Source of the DNA: Diaphorobacter limosus
GTDB lineage: Bacteria > Pseudomonadota > Gammaproteobacteria > Burkholderiales > Burkholderiaceae_C
DNA length: 64,000 nt
Assembly (NCBI RefSeq): GCF_033100095.1
Contig: NZ_CP136921.1
Location: 3,189,001 to 3,253,000 of the forward strand
Direction: 5' to 3'
Both the position numbers and the translations under genes were made by a program. Below, in pieces: positions 27,025 through 39,041 of the stretch. The first letter of the stretch is position 1; each line of letters begins with the position of its first letter. The notes under the pieces are model-generated. The model had not been told where the DNA came from. It saw nothing but the letters and a program-made list of their open reading frames with translations, and did not search any database.

Positions 27025-27906
27025 GTGTCCGACCCCTATCCTGCGCGCCCGCCTGCCAGGCAAGACAAGCGCACGCTGCTGCAGCGCCTCGTCGAGTTCA
27101 TCAGCCCCGGGCCGGACTCCACCGCCGAGCTCATCGCCACGCTGGCCGATGCCGAGGACAACCAGGTCATCAACACCGATGAGCGCGTGATGCTCGAGCG
27201 CGTGCTGCGCATGGCCGAGATGACGGCCGCCGACGTGCTGGTGCCCGCCCCGCGCATGGACATGCTGGACATCGACGCGCCGCTGGATGCGCTGATGTAC
27301 CAGGTGCTGCGCACGGCGCATTCGCGCTTTCCGGTGTACCAGGGAGAGCGCGAGCACATCATCGGCATCCTGCTGGCCAAGGACCTGCTCAAGCTCTGGC
27401 GCTCGCCCGACCTGAATATCCGCACCCTGGTGCGCCCGGCGCTGTTCGTGCCCGAGAGCAAGGGCCTGCAGGCGCTGGAGCGCGAGTTCCGCAGCACGCG
27501 CAACCACATGGCCATCGTCATCGACGAGTTCGGCCGCATTGCCGGCCTGGTCACCTTCGAGGATGTGATCGAGCAGATCGTCGGCGAGATCGAGGACGAG
27601 TTCGACATCCACGAGGACGAGGGCGACATCTTCGGCCTGCCCGACCACAGCTACCGCGTGAGCGGCGAAACCCCCGTGGAGCGCGTGGCCGAGGCCTTCG
27701 AGGTGACGCTGCGCTCCAGCGACCCGGATGAGGTTTTCGACACCATAGGCGGGCTGATCGCGCATGAGCTCGGCCGCGTGCCGCGCAAGGGCGAGGTGCT
27801 GCTGCTGGGCGGCCTGCGCTTCGTGGTGCTGCACACCAAGGGCGGCCTGGTGCGCTGGTTCAAGGTCACGCCGGCTGCGGCAGACGAGAGCGCGACTAAC
27901 TCCTGA
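27025..27906 (+). CDS. corC: CorC/HlyC-type CBS-domain protein
   Basis: 293 aa from the GTG start (SDPYPARPPARQDKRTLLQRLVEFISPGPDS). Two CBS domains (ADVLVPAPRMDMLDIDAPLDALMYQVLRTAHSRFPVYQGEREHIIGILLAKDLL and the second around residues 135-195) precede a CorC_HlyC C-terminal domain ending in GGLRFVVLHTKGGLVRWFKV. The E. coli homologue YbeX/CorC is linked to magnesium/cobalt efflux and ribosome homeostasis, and sits before lnt exactly as here (the stop overlaps the lnt start). An upstream TTG start is possible but adds unlikely residues. Confidence 0.88.
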   Translation: MSDPYPARPPARQDKRTLLQRLVEFISPGPDSTAELIATLADAEDNQVINTDERVMLERVLRMAEMTAADVLVPAPRMDMLDIDAPLDALMYQVLRTAHSRFPVYQGEREHIIGILLAKDLLKLWRSPDLNIRTLVRPALFVPESKGLQALEREFRSTRNHMAIVIDEFGRIAGLVTFEDVIEQIVGEIEDEFDIHEDEGDIFGLPDHSYRVSGETPVERVAEAFEVTLRSSDPDEVFDTIGGLIAHELGRVPRKGEVLLLGGLRFVVLHTKGGLVRWFKVTPAAADESATNS

Positions 27907-29495
27907 TGACGCGCGCCTTGTTTTTGGAGGCCCCGGCCACAAGCCGCGGGCCGCTGCCCTGGTTGCTGGCGTTGGGCGCCGGCCTGGCGCAGGCCGCGTC
28001 GCTGGCCTGGCCTGGGCCGGGTAGCCTGGCCGGGCAGCCGCTGTGGTGGCTGCAGATCCTGTCGCTGGCGCTGCTGGGGCGCGTGCTGCTTGGCGCCGGC
28101 TCGGCGCGGCGTGCGGCCCTGCTGGGCTGGCTGTTCGCCACCAGCTGGCTGGTTGGCACCTTCTGGTGGCTGTTCATCTCCATGCACACCTATGGCGGCC
28201 TGGCCGCGCCGCTGGCGGCGCTGGCGGTGCTGGCGCTGGCGCTCTTTCTGGCCAGTTACTATGCGGCAGTTTCTGCATTGTTTTGGCGTGTGGCGCCCAA
28301 CTGCAGGGCGCAGGCAGCTATGATTTTTGCTGCGTTGTGGCTGCTGGCCGAGCTGGCGCGCGGCCAGTGGTGGACCGGCTTTCCCTGGGGCGCGGGTGGT
28401 TACGCCCATGCCGATGGGCCGCTGGCCGTGCTGGCGCGCAGCGTCGGCGTGTACGGCATGGGCTTTGTGGCGGCGGCGCTGGCCATGGGCCTGGCGCGGT
28501 GGCGACTGGCGGACCTGCGCCGGTGGCGCTGGTGGGCCGGCCTGGCACTGCTGTTGCTCGCCTGGGCGGGCCTGGCCTGGCAGCGCCATTGCGCCGTCGA
28601 GGGCTGCGGCGCGCCGGCAGAGGAGCACAAAAGCCTGTCCGTCACGCTGTTGCAGGGCAATATCCCGCAGGACGAGAAGTTCCAGCCCGGCAGCGGCGTA
28701 CCCCTGGCCCTGCACTGGTACTACGAGCAGGTGCGCTTTACCGATGCCGCCCTGGTGGTGGCGCCCGAGACGGCGATCCCGCTGCTGCCCCAGCAACTGG
28801 TGCCGGGCTACCTGGAGGAGATTGCCGAGCGCTTCTCCAGCGGTCGCCAGGCGCTGCTGCTGGGCATACCGCTGGGCAACCTGGAGCAGGGCTACACCAA
28901 CTCGGTGCTCGGCTTCGCGCCGGGCCAGCAGCCGCCCTACCGCTACGACAAGCACCATCTGGTGCCGTTTGGCGAGTTCATACCGCCGTTCTTCCGCTGG
29001 TTCACCGAGATGATGAACATCCCGCTGGGCGACTTCAACCGCGGCGCCGTGGGCCAGCCCTCGCTACCCTGGGCGGGCGAGCGCATCGCGCCCAACATCT
29101 GCTACGAGGATTTGTTTGGCGAGGAGCTGGGCGCGCGCTTTCGCGACCCGGCGAGCGCCCCCACCATCATGGCCAACATGAGCAACATCGGCTGGTTTGG
29201 CGACACCGTGGCGATCGACCAGCACCTGGCCATCAGCCGCCTGCGCGCGCTGGAGTTCGAGCGTCCCATGCTGCGCGCCACCAACACCGGCGCCACGGCC
29301 GTGATAGACCATCGCGCGCGCGTCACCCACCGCCTGCCGGCCTTCCAGCGCAAGGCGCTCAACGCGCAGGTGCAGGGGCGCGGCGGCGCCGTCACGCCCT
29401 ATGCCTGGTGGGTGTCGCGCTGGGGACTGGCGCCACTGTGGGCGCTGGGCCTGGGCCTGGCCGCCTGGGCCTGGCTGCGCCGGCGCAGGCATTGA
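27906..29495 (+). CDS. lnt: Apolipoprotein N-acyltransferase
   Basis: 529 aa integral inner-membrane protein with about eight helices and a periplasmic nitrilase domain. The catalytic triad Glu-Lys-Cys is visible in APETAIPLL, DKHHLVPFGEF and APNICYEDLFG. It adds the third acyl chain to lipoproteins and is normally essential in Gram-negative bacteria. It overlaps the corC stop by one base. Residues about 118-142 (YYAAVSALFWRVAPNCRAQAAMIFA) are encoded by a region resembling the dispersed ~50-bp repeat. Confidence 0.95.
   Translation: MTRALFLEAPATSRGPLPWLLALGAGLAQAASLAWPGPGSLAGQPLWWLQILSLALLGRVLLGAGSARRAALLGWLFATSWLVGTFWWLFISMHTYGGLAAPLAALAVLALALFLASYYAAVSALFWRVAPNCRAQAAMIFAALWLLAELARGQWWTGFPWGAGGYAHADGPLAVLARSVGVYGMGFVAAALAMGLARWRLADLRRWRWWAGLALLLLAWAGLAWQRHCAVEGCGAPAEEHKSLSVTLLQGNIPQDEKFQPGSGVPLALHWYYEQVRFTDAALVVAPETAIPLLPQQLVPGYLEEIAERFSSGRQALLLGIPLGNLEQGYTNSVLGFAPGQQPPYRYDKHHLVPFGEFIPPFFRWFTEMMNIPLGDFNRGAVGQPSLPWAGERIAPNICYEDLFGEELGARFRDPASAPTIMANMSNIGWFGDTVAIDQHLAISRLRALEFERPMLRATNTGATAVIDHRARVTHRLPAFQRKALNAQVQGRGGAVTPYAWWVSRWGLAPLWALGLGLAAWAWLRRRRH
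28258..28330. repeat. Dispersed ~50-bp repeat-like segment inside lnt (copy 5)
   Basis: ATGCGGCAGTTTCTGC ... GGGCGCAGGCAGCTATGATTTTTG keeps the GGCGCAGGCAGCTAT block and A/T-rich edge of the family and is markedly less GC-biased than the flanking lnt sequence. It is read in frame. Confidence 0.45.
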
Positions 29496-29612
29496 CCGCG
29501 GCGGGCACAAAGGGCAAGGTATATCTAGCCAGGCTATCGGGACACTGGATAATGGACACTTTTCAAGGCCCTGCGGTGTGGGGCCTACCCTCTACAAAAA
29601 TCACAAGCATCA

Positions 29613-30134
29613 ATGGCTGATTCCTTTTCCTACGAACAACTGATTGCTTCCGGCGAGGGCCGCTTGTTCAACCCCGACAGTGGCCGCCTGCCCCTGCCCC
29701 CGATGCTGATGTTCGACCGCATCACGCATATCGACGCCGACGGCGGCGCGCACGGCCTGGGCAAGATCGTGGCCGAACTGGACGTCAAGCCCGACCTGTG
29801 GTTCTTCGACTGCCACTTCCAGGGCGACCCGGTCATGCCCGGCTGCCTGGGGCTGGATGCCATGTGGCAGCTGATCGGCTTTTACCTGACCTGGCTGCGC
29901 CTGCCCGGGCGCGGGCGCGCGTTGGGCGCGGGCGAGGTCAAGTTCACCGGCGAGGTCGGCCCCGACGTGAAGCTGGTGACCTACGAGATCGACATCAAGC
30001 GCGTCATCAAGCGCAAGCTGAACATGGCCATAGGCGATGCGCGCCTGCTCGCCGACGGCAAGGAAATCTACGTCGCCAACGACCTGCGCGTGGGGCTGTT
30101 CCTGCGCGAGGAAGGGGCAAAGGAAGCAGCATGA
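29613..30134 (+). CDS. fabA: 3-hydroxydecanoyl-[ACP] dehydratase/isomerase FabA
   Basis: 173 aa, the E. coli length. The hot-dog fold active site is present: His68 in [12 protein letters not shown] and Asp82 in CLGLDAMW. It dehydrates 3-hydroxydecanoyl-ACP and isomerises the product to cis-3-decenoyl-ACP, starting unsaturated fatty acid synthesis in the cytoplasm. The stop overlaps the fabB start (ATGA), a strongly coupled fabA-fabB operon. The 117-bp upstream gap holds the direct repeat GGACACT, which could be regulatory. Confidence 0.96.
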   Translation: MADSFSYEQLIASGEGRLFNPDSGRLPLPPMLMFDRITHIDADGGAHGLGKIVAELDVKPDLWFFDCHFQGDPVMPGCLGLDAMWQLIGFYLTWLRLPGRGRALGAGEVKFTGEVGPDVKLVTYEIDIKRVIKRKLNMAIGDARLLADGKEIYVANDLRVGLFLREEGAKEAA

Positions 30135-31354
30135 GCAAGAAGCGCGTCGTCATCACGGGTGCAGGCATCGTCTCCTGCATTGGCAACGACCTGGACACGG
30201 TCGAGGCCTCGCTGCGCCAGGGCAAGAGCGGCATCCGCGCGGTGGAGAAGTTCACCGAGCTGGGCCTGCGCAGCCAGGTGGCCGGCCGGCCCGAGATCGA
30301 CATCGAGGCGCGCATAGACCGCAAGCAATTGCGCTTCATGGGCGACGCCGCGGCCTACGCGCAGATCGCGCTGGAAGATGCGATCAAACAGGCCGGATTG
30401 AGCCCCGAACAGGTCAGCCACCCGCGCACCGGCCTGATCATGGGTTCGGGCGGCGGCTCGCCGGCCAACCAGATCGAGGCCGCCGACACGCTGCGCGAGA
30501 AGGGCATTCGCCGCGTCGGTCCGTACCAGGTCACGCGCTGCATGAGCAGCACGGTGTCGGCCTGCCTCGCGACCAACTTCAAGGTCAAGGGCATCAACTA
30601 CTCCATCACCTCGGCCTGCTCGACGTCGGCGCACTGCATAGGCGCGGCGGCGCAGCAGATCGCCTGGGGCATGCAGGACGTGATGTTTGCCGGCGGCGGC
30701 GAGGAATTGAGTTGGGGCATGGCGCTGCTGTTCGACGGCATGGGCGCCATGTCGGCCAAGTACAACGCCACGCCCGACAAGGCGTCCCGCGCCTATGACG
30801 CCCATCGCGACGGCTTTGTGATCGGCGGCGGCGGCGGCGCCGTGGTGCTGGAGAGCCTGGAACATGCCCTGGCGCGCGGCGCCACCATCCTGGCCGAGGT
30901 CGTGGGCTTTGGTGCGACGAGCGACGGCGAGGACATGGTCGCGCCGTCCGGCGACGGCGCCGTGGCCTGCATGCGCCAGGCCATGGAGGGGCTGGCCGGC
31001 CCCATCGACTACATCAACACCCATGGCACCTCCACGCCGGTGGGCGACATGCAGGAGGTGCGCGCCATGCGCGCCGTGTTTGGCGACCAGGTGCCGCCGT
31101 TTTCCAGCACCAAGTCGCTGACCGGCCACTCGCTGGGCGCCACCGGCGTGCAGGAGGCGATCTACTGCCTGATCATGATGAACAAGGGTTTCATCGCCGG
31201 CTCGGTCAACGTCGAGACGCCGGACCCTGAGCTCGACGGCATGCCGCTGGTCACCGCCACGCGCGATGCGCAGCTGACCCAGGTGCTGTCCAACAGTTTC
31301 GGCTTTGGCGGCACCAACGCCAGCCTGGTGTTGCGCCGCTGGCAGGGCCGCTGA
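30131..31354 (+). CDS. fabB: Beta-ketoacyl-[ACP] synthase I FabB
   Basis: 407 aa, starting [24 protein letters not shown]. The Cys163-His-His triad is visible: [20 protein letters not shown] and [12 protein letters not shown]. It elongates cis-3-decenoyl-ACP and is the partner of FabA in making unsaturated fatty acids. The start overlaps the fabA stop by four bases. A strong hairpin 85 bp downstream probably ends the operon. Confidence 0.95.
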   Translation: MSKKRVVITGAGIVSCIGNDLDTVEASLRQGKSGIRAVEKFTELGLRSQVAGRPEIDIEARIDRKQLRFMGDAAAYAQIALEDAIKQAGLSPEQVSHPRTGLIMGSGGGSPANQIEAADTLREKGIRRVGPYQVTRCMSSTVSACLATNFKVKGINYSITSACSTSAHCIGAAAQQIAWGMQDVMFAGGGEELSWGMALLFDGMGAMSAKYNATPDKASRAYDAHRDGFVIGGGGGAVVLESLEHALARGATILAEVVGFGATSDGEDMVAPSGDGAVACMRQAMEGLAGPIDYINTHGTSTPVGDMQEVRAMRAVFGDQVPPFSSTKSLTGHSLGATGVQEAIYCLIMMNKGFIAGSVNVETPDPELDGMPLVTATRDAQLTQVLSNSFGFGGTNASLVLRRWQGR

Positions 31355-31438
31355 TTTTTGCCGCCCCGGTAGAAACCCGGGGGTCTGGCGACAACTCCAC
31401 CACCTAGAATCTACGGTTGCGCTTTTGGCGCTTCAGGG

Positions 31439-31465
31439 ACAGGGCGCCACGATCTGGCGCCCTGT
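31439..31465 (+). terminator. Rho-independent terminator-like hairpin after fabAB
   Basis: ACAGGGCGCCA-CGATC-TGGCGCCCTGT is a perfect 11-bp stem with a 5-base loop, followed by the T-rich TCTGTTCCT. It separates fabB from the bkd operon, whose first gene starts 50 bp later. Confidence 0.75.
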
Positions 31466-31512
31466 TCTGTTCCTAACGCTGTGCCCGACACAATTTGGCA
31501 CAAGGAGAATAG

Positions 31513-32751
<1,239 letters not shown>

Positions 32752-32754
32752 GCC

Positions 32755-33795
32755 ATGGCAGAACACAACCAAGTCCAGGGCGGCGTCCCCATGACCATGA
32801 TCCAGGCGCTGCGCTCGGGTCTGGACGTGATGATGGGTCGCGACGACAACGTCATCGTCTACGGCGAGGACGTGGGTTACTTCGGCGGCGTGTTCCGTGT
32901 CACCGAGGGCCTGCAGGCCAAGTATGGCAAGACGCGCTGCTTTGACGCGCCGATCAACGAATCGGGCATCGTCGCCACGGCCATCGGCATGGCGGCCTAC
33001 GGATTGAAGCCCGTGGTCGAGATCCAGTTCGCCGACTACTTCTACCCGGCCACCGACCAGATCGTCTCCGAGGCGGCGCGCCTGCGCCACCGCTCGGCGG
33101 GCGACTTCAGCGCCCCCATGGTGATCCGCATGCCCTGCGGCGGCGGCATCTATGGCGGGCAGACGCACAGCCAGAGCCCCGAGGCCTTCTTCACCCATGT
33201 CTGCGGCCTGCGCACGGTCATGCCGAGCAACCCGTATGACGCCAAGGGCCTCTTGATCTCGTCCATCGAGTGCGAAGACCCGGTGATCTTCCTGGAGCCC
33301 AAGCGCCTGTACAACGGCCCCTTCGACGGCCACCACGACAAACCCGTCGTGCCCTGGTCCAAGCACGACATGGGCCGCGTGCCCGAGGGCTACTACAACG
33401 TGCCGCTGGACAAGGCCGTGGTGTTCCGCCCCGGCAAGGCGGTGACGGTGCTGGCCTACGGCACCATGGTCTGGGTGGCCGAGGCCGCCGCGCGCGAGGC
33501 CGGCGTGGACGCCGAGATCATCGACCTGCGCAGCCTCTGGCCGCTGGATCTGGACACCATTCTGGAGTCGGTGAAGAAGACCGGCCGCTGCGTCGTGGTG
33601 CACGAGGCCACGCGCACCAGCGGCTTTGGCGCCGAGCTGACCGCGCTGGTGCAGGAGCATTGCTTCTATCACCTCGAAGCCCCCATAGAACGCGTGACGG
33701 GTTGGGACACCCCCTATCCGCACGCCCAGGAATGGGCGTATTTCCCCGGCCCGGCGCGCGTCGCCGAGGCCCTGAAGCGCGCAGTGGAGGCATGA
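32755..33795 (+). CDS. bkdA2: Branched-chain 2-oxo-acid dehydrogenase E1 beta
   Basis: 346 aa. It shows the transketolase-like pyrimidine-binding domain (MTMIQALRSGLDVMMGRDDNVIVYGEDVGYFGGVFRVTEGLQAKYG, DAPINESGIVATAIGMAAYG) and a C-terminal transketolase domain ending WDTPYPHAQEWAYFPGPARVAEALKRAVEA. It forms the alpha2beta2 E1 with the preceding gene, separated by three bases, a stoichiometric arrangement. Confidence 0.95.
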   Translation: MAEHNQVQGGVPMTMIQALRSGLDVMMGRDDNVIVYGEDVGYFGGVFRVTEGLQAKYGKTRCFDAPINESGIVATAIGMAAYGLKPVVEIQFADYFYPATDQIVSEAARLRHRSAGDFSAPMVIRMPCGGGIYGGQTHSQSPEAFFTHVCGLRTVMPSNPYDAKGLLISSIECEDPVIFLEPKRLYNGPFDGHHDKPVVPWSKHDMGRVPEGYYNVPLDKAVVFRPGKAVTVLAYGTMVWVAEAAAREAGVDAEIIDLRSLWPLDLDTILESVKKTGRCVVVHEATRTSGFGAELTALVQEHCFYHLEAPIERVTGWDTPYPHAQEWAYFPGPARVAEALKRAVEA

Positions 33796-33799
33796 CATC

Positions 33800-35092
33800 A
33801 TGGGTATTTATGTAATTCGCGTGCCCGACATTGGCGAGGGCATAGCCGAGGTGGAGCTGGTGACCTGGAATGTGCAGCCGGGCGACAGCGTGACAGAGGA
33901 TCAGCATCTGGCCGACGTGATGACCGACAAGGCCACCGTCGAGGTGCCGTCGCCCGTGCACGGCAAGGTGATTTCTCTGGGCGGCGCCGTGGGCCAGGTG
34001 ATGGCCGTGGGCGCCGAACTGGTGCGCCTGGAGGTCGAGGGCGAGGGCAATCTAAAGGAAAATTCGGCTCCAACGCCCACCAGTAAAGCGCAAGCAGCTC
34101 CTGTTTCAGTAGCTGTACCTGCGCCAGTGGCGACCCCGGTGGCGCCGCCTGCCAGCGCCCCCGCGCCCAAGGCCGCGCCCGCCCGGGCCGCACGCCCCGC
34201 CGCGGTGGCACGCAAGGAGGGCGAGCGCCCGCTGGCTGCGCCCTCGGTGCGCCGGCGCGCGCTGGATCTGGGGATTGACCTGCGCCTGGTCCACGGCAGC
34301 GGCCCGGCCGCGCGCATCGAGCACCATGACCTGGACGCCTTTGCCGCCGGCGGCGGCCAGGCCGCGGCCGTGGGCTCGCAGTACGTCGAGCGCCATGGCG
34401 AGGAGGCGATTCCCGTCATCGGCCTGCGCCGCAAGATCGCGCAGAAGATGCAGGACGCCAAGCGCCGCATCCCGCATTTCAGCTATGTCGAAGAGGTGGA
34501 TGTGACCGAGCTGGAGGCCTTGCGCCAGCAGCTCAACAAGATCCACGGCGCCACGCGCGGCAAGCTCACGCTGCTGCCGTTTTTGGCCCGCGCCATGGTG
34601 CTGGCCCTGCGCGACTTCCCGCAGATCAACGCGCGCTTTGACGACGACGCCGGCGTGGTCACGCGCCACGAGGGCGTGCACTTAGGCATCGCCGCGCAGA
34701 CCGATGGCGGCCTGATGGTGCCGGTGCTGCGCCATGCCGAAAGCCTGGACCTGTGGGCCTGCGCCGCCGGCATCGCCCGCGTGGCCGAGGGCGCCAAGAG
34801 CGGGAAGCTGGGGCGTGACGAGCTCTCGGGCTCCACCATCACCCTGACCAGCCTGGGGGCCCTGGGCGGCATCGTCAGCACTCCGGTGATCAACCACCCC
34901 GAGGTGGCCATCGTCGGCGTCAACCGCATGGTCGAGCGCCCGATGCTGCGCAATGGCCAGGTGGTGGCGCGCCAGCTGATGAACCTGTCGTCCTCGTTCG
35001 ACCACCGCGTGGTCGATGGCATGGACGCGGCGCAGTTCATCCAGGCGATACGCCAGCTACTTGAAACCCCGGCCCTGCTGTTTGTGGAGTGA
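33800..35092 (+). CDS. bkdB: Branched-chain 2-oxo-acid dehydrogenase E2 (lipoamide acyltransferase)
   Basis: 430 aa. The lipoyl domain has Lys44 in [13 protein letters not shown], followed by an Ala/Pro linker, a peripheral-subunit-binding domain (about residues 133-175, [31 protein letters not shown]) and a catalytic acyltransferase domain with [17 protein letters not shown] holding the His-Asp pair. It transfers the acyl group to CoA and forms the complex core. Part of the linker (34057-34110) is encoded by a repeat-like segment. Confidence 0.95.
   Translation: MGIYVIRVPDIGEGIAEVELVTWNVQPGDSVTEDQHLADVMTDKATVEVPSPVHGKVISLGGAVGQVMAVGAELVRLEVEGEGNLKENSAPTPTSKAQAAPVSVAVPAPVATPVAPPASAPAPKAAPARAARPAAVARKEGERPLAAPSVRRRALDLGIDLRLVHGSGPAARIEHHDLDAFAAGGGQAAAVGSQYVERHGEEAIPVIGLRRKIAQKMQDAKRRIPHFSYVEEVDVTELEALRQQLNKIHGATRGKLTLLPFLARAMVLALRDFPQINARFDDDAGVVTRHEGVHLGIAAQTDGGLMVPVLRHAESLDLWACAAGIARVAEGAKSGKLGRDELSGSTITLTSLGALGGIVSTPVINHPEVAIVGVNRMVERPMLRNGQVVARQLMNLSSSFDHRVVDGMDAAQFIQAIRQLLETPALLFVE
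34057..34110. repeat. Dispersed ~50-bp repeat-like segment inside the bkdB linker (copy 6)
   Basis: AAAATTCGGCTCCAACGC ... AGTAAAGCGCAAGCAGCTCCTG keeps the AAGCGCAAGCAGCT block and A-rich edge of the family. It encodes part of the flexible lipoyl-domain linker in frame. Confidence 0.55.
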
Positions 35093-35096
35093 TGTG

Positions 35097-36500
<1,404 letters not shown>

Positions 36501-36597
36501 TGCCTGCTGCGCATCCAGCGCCTCGGCCGGCAGTCGACCGGCGCTGGCATGGGCCCGTCGCCGCTTGCGGGAGAGCCGCATCAGCGGATGCGGACCA

Positions 36598-36763
36598 CTA
36601 GTGCAGTGTTCGGCGCTATCTGGAACATAAAACCGCGCCTTTTCGGCCCGGACGGCGTTGCAAATCCTCGCGATAGCTACGGCTATCGCTACGGTTTGCG
36701 CCTAGCCCAGACCAAAAATCCATCGGTTTTATTTGTTCCATCAAGCATCAAACACTGCACTAG
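36598..36763. repeat. 166-bp element with 13-bp terminal inverted repeats
   Basis: CTAGTGCAGTGTT (36598-36610) is the exact reverse complement of AACACTGCACTAG (36751-36763), and similarity extends inward (GGAACATAAAACCG against CGGTTTTATTTGTTCC). The centre holds GCGATAGC-TACG-GCTATCGC. It has no coding content and fits a miniature inverted-repeat element. Its right end supplies the lrgB stop codon. The remaining gap after lpdV (36501-36597) has a 7-bp hairpin CCGCATC/GATGCGG. Confidence 0.75.
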
Positions 36764-37485
36764 AAGTAGCGGGCCACCAGCGGTATCAGCAGCGCGGCCA
36801 GCAGCACCTGCAGGCTCAAGGCCAGGCCGGCGTAGGCGCCGGCGTCGGCATTGACCTGCAGGGCGCGCGCAGCACCTATGCCGTGCGACACCGTGCCCAG
36901 GCCAAAGCCGCGCGCGATCCAATCGGCATCGCTGGTGCCAACGCCCAGAATGCGAAACAAGGCCTTGGCCGACAGCGCGCCGACCAGGCCCGCCAGCACG
37001 GCGAATACCGCCGCCAGCGCCGGAACGCCGCCGATTTTCTCGGCCACGCCCATGGCCACCGGGGCGGTGACGGATTTGGGCGCCAGCGAGCGCAGCACCT
37101 CGCCCGTCAGCCCCATGGCCCAGCCCGCCAGCACCGCCACGATGGCCGCCGTGGCGCCCCCGGCCAGCGCCGCGATCAGCAGGCGGCCCCAGTTGCGCGC
37201 CAGCTCCTCGCGTCTGTCCCACAGCGGAAATCCCAGCGCCACGACCGCGGGCCCGAGCAGGAAGTGAATGAACTGCGCGCCCGCAAAATAGGTGGGGTAG
37301 GGCACCTTGGTGAGCATCAGCGTCGTGCCCAGCACCACCACCGACCACAGCACCGGATTGGCCCAGGGGGCCTGGCCGGAGCGCACATACAGCCCGTGTG
37401 CAACCACATACACGGCCAGCGTGGCCGTCAGGCCGAACAGCGGCGCGGACGAGAGGTAAACCCAGAGCTGGACAAAATCAGGCAT
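36760..37485 (-). CDS. lrgB: LrgB/CidB-family membrane protein
   Basis: 241 aa with 6-8 hydrophobic helices. The family core is APKSVTAPVAMGVAEKIGGVPALAAVFAVLAGLVGALSAKALFRILG with GTVSHGIGAARAL. LrgB works with LrgA/CidA-type holin-like proteins; the pair affects murein hydrolase activity or transports glycolate/pyruvate. I chose the ATG at 37485 (MPDFVQLW) with AAGGAGG upstream; it overlaps lrgA by eight bases. The stop lies inside the inverted repeat of the 166-bp element, so the last residues may be element-derived. Confidence 0.9.
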   Translation of the reverse strand: MPDFVQLWVYLSSAPLFGLTATLAVYVVAHGLYVRSGQAPWANPVLWSVVVLGTTLMLTKVPYPTYFAGAQFIHFLLGPAVVALGFPLWDRREELARNWGRLLIAALAGGATAAIVAVLAGWAMGLTGEVLRSLAPKSVTAPVAMGVAEKIGGVPALAAVFAVLAGLVGALSAKALFRILGVGTSDADWIARGFGLGTVSHGIGAARALQVNADAGAYAGLALSLQVLLAALLIPLVARYF

Positions 37486-37852
37486 CGGTAGATCCCTCCT
37501 TGCGTGCATCCTGCGGGTTGCGCACCAGCGCGCGTACCAGCAGCGTCGTGACGGCCATGCCGGCCCAGGTGGACAGGGCAATGACCAGCATCAGCCTGAC
37601 GCCATAGTCGCGCAGCAGATCAAGGTGGGTGATGACGCCCACCCCCACTGGCACGAACAACAGCGACAGGTGCGACAGCAGATAGGTGGCCGCGGCATGC
37701 ACCGGCTCGCGCAGCACGCGAAAGTGCAGCGACGCCACCAGCAGCAACATGCCCACGACAGGGCCGGGAAACGGCAGCCTGAGCAGACGGGCCAGGGCTT
37801 CGCCGACCAGCTGCAGCGTCAGCAGCCAGGTCATGCCTTGAAGTGCGCGCAT
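37478..37852 (-). CDS. lrgA: CidA/LrgA-family holin-like protein
   Basis: 124 aa with four membrane helices; family motif LLRLPFPGPVVGMLLLVASL and SHLSLLFVPVGVGVITHLDLL. It begins MRALQGMTWLLTLQLVGEALARL, with AAAGGAA upstream of the ATG at 37852. A longer in-frame reading enters the AraC-gene region and lacks hydrophobic character. It forms the usual pair with the overlapping lrgB. Confidence 0.9.
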   Translation of the reverse strand: MRALQGMTWLLTLQLVGEALARLLRLPFPGPVVGMLLLVASLHFRVLREPVHAAATYLLSHLSLLFVPVGVGVITHLDLLRDYGVRLMLVIALSTWAGMAVTTLLVRALVRNPQDARKEGSTDA

Positions 37853-37913
37853 GGGTTGGGTTCCTTTGAGAGATGGTGGATGGAGACGGCGGGTGGCTGT
37901 TGTACTGCAATCG

Positions 37914-38948
37914 TCAGGCGGCCGGTGGCTGGGCGCGCATGTCCGCCGCCCCCCGGCCGCGCCACTGGCCGGGCGTGGCACCGGTCCAGCGCCTGAAGGC
38001 GCGGGTGAACACGCTGGGTTCGGCATAGCCCAGGGCCAGCGCAATGTCGGACAGCGCGCGCGTGGTCTGCGCCACCGCCTGCAGGGCGGCGTCGCGCCGC
38101 ACGCCGTCCAGCAGCGCGGAGTAGCTCAGGCCTTCGGCCCGCATGCGCCGCGCCAGGGTGCGCTCGGACAGGCCCAGGGCGCGCGCCGCCTGCGCCCGCG
38201 CCGGCGCCTGCCCCTGCAGCTGGCTGGCGATCCACATGCGCAGCGTCTGCTCCAGCCCGTCCTGCCGGGACAGGGCCGCCAGGCGCGCGGCCGCCTGCTG
38301 CTGGTGCGCTTGCGCCAGCTGGGCATTGGCCTGGGGCAGGGGCGCATCGAGCTGGGCGTTGGCCAGCAGCACGCCGCTGAAGGCCTGCTCGAAGTCCACC
38401 GGGCACTGGAACACCTCGCGGTAGCCGGCCAGCGGGCCGATGCGCGCCTGGCTCAGTTGCACGCGCTGGGGCCGCAGTGCGCTGCCGGTGACCCAGCGCG
38501 CAAACACCACCACGGCCGCCAGCACGGACTCGATCTGGTGCGGGCTGAAGGCCAGCGCGCCCTGGCGGGGGTGATAGACCACCCAGCAGGCTTCGGGGCC
38601 GGTGATGGTCTGAAAGCGCCCGCCGTCGCTGATCAGGCGCTGGTACTTCTGCACCAGCGCCAGCGCCGCGCGCAGCGTGGGCGCGGACTGCAGCAGGTAG
38701 CTCACCACGTTGAAGCTGGCCGGCCCCACGCCGGCGCCGGCCTTCAGGCCAAAGCCCGCATCCTGCGTGCAGTGCACCGCGGCGCGCCACAGCCGCGTGA
38801 TGTGATCGATGGGCCAGCGCTCGGCCGTCAGTTCTTCGGGCGCAATGCCGGCCTGGGCCAGCAGCGCGCCGCGCGCCACGCCCTGCCGCTCGGCAGCGGC
38901 CAGCACGGTGCCCACCCAGCCCATGGATACGGTGGCCTGCAAAGTCAA
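37914..38948 (-). CDS. AraC-family transcriptional regulator
   Basis: 344 aa. The N-terminal effector domain (about 1-230) is of the Arabinose_bd/OruR type. The C-terminal AraC double helix-turn-helix contains RAQAARALGLSERTLARRMRAEGLSYSALLDGVRRDAALQAV and LSDIALALGYAEPSVFTRAFRRWTGATPGQWR. It is divergent from the oxidoreductase operon at 39042, its likely target. The start given is a TTG with AGGAC upstream; an ATG at 38924 in frame would remove eight residues. Confidence 0.88.
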   Translation of the reverse strand: MTLQATVSMGWVGTVLAAAERQGVARGALLAQAGIAPEELTAERWPIDHITRLWRAAVHCTQDAGFGLKAGAGVGPASFNVVSYLLQSAPTLRAALALVQKYQRLISDGGRFQTITGPEACWVVYHPRQGALAFSPHQIESVLAAVVVFARWVTGSALRPQRVQLSQARIGPLAGYREVFQCPVDFEQAFSGVLLANAQLDAPLPQANAQLAQAHQQQAAARLAALSRQDGLEQTLRMWIASQLQGQAPARAQAARALGLSERTLARRMRAEGLSYSALLDGVRRDAALQAVAQTTRALSDIALALGYAEPSVFTRAFRRWTGATPGQWRGRGAADMRAQPPAA

Positions 38949-38970
38949 GTGCGATGTCCTGAAAAGTCAA
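38941..38970. promoter_or_regulatory. Direct-repeat candidate AraC-type operator
   Basis: AAAGTCAA occurs at 38941-38948 and 38963-38970, 22 bp centre to centre, that is two helical turns. Tandem direct repeats at this spacing are typical of AraC-family binding sites. The first repeat overlaps the proposed start of the regulator gene, so autorepression is plausible (inference). Confidence 0.5.
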
Positions 38971-39041
38971 TCACCCGGCCATCTTAGCGGCTATCTTCGC
39001 CACCACAAGAAGGGGCAGGCTGGCCCCAGGGAGACAAACAC

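Noticed and set aside
31355..31400. CCCCGG...CCGGGG hairpin right after fabB as the terminator
   Set aside because: The stem is only 6 bp and no T-run follows; the hairpin at 31439-31465 is far stronger.
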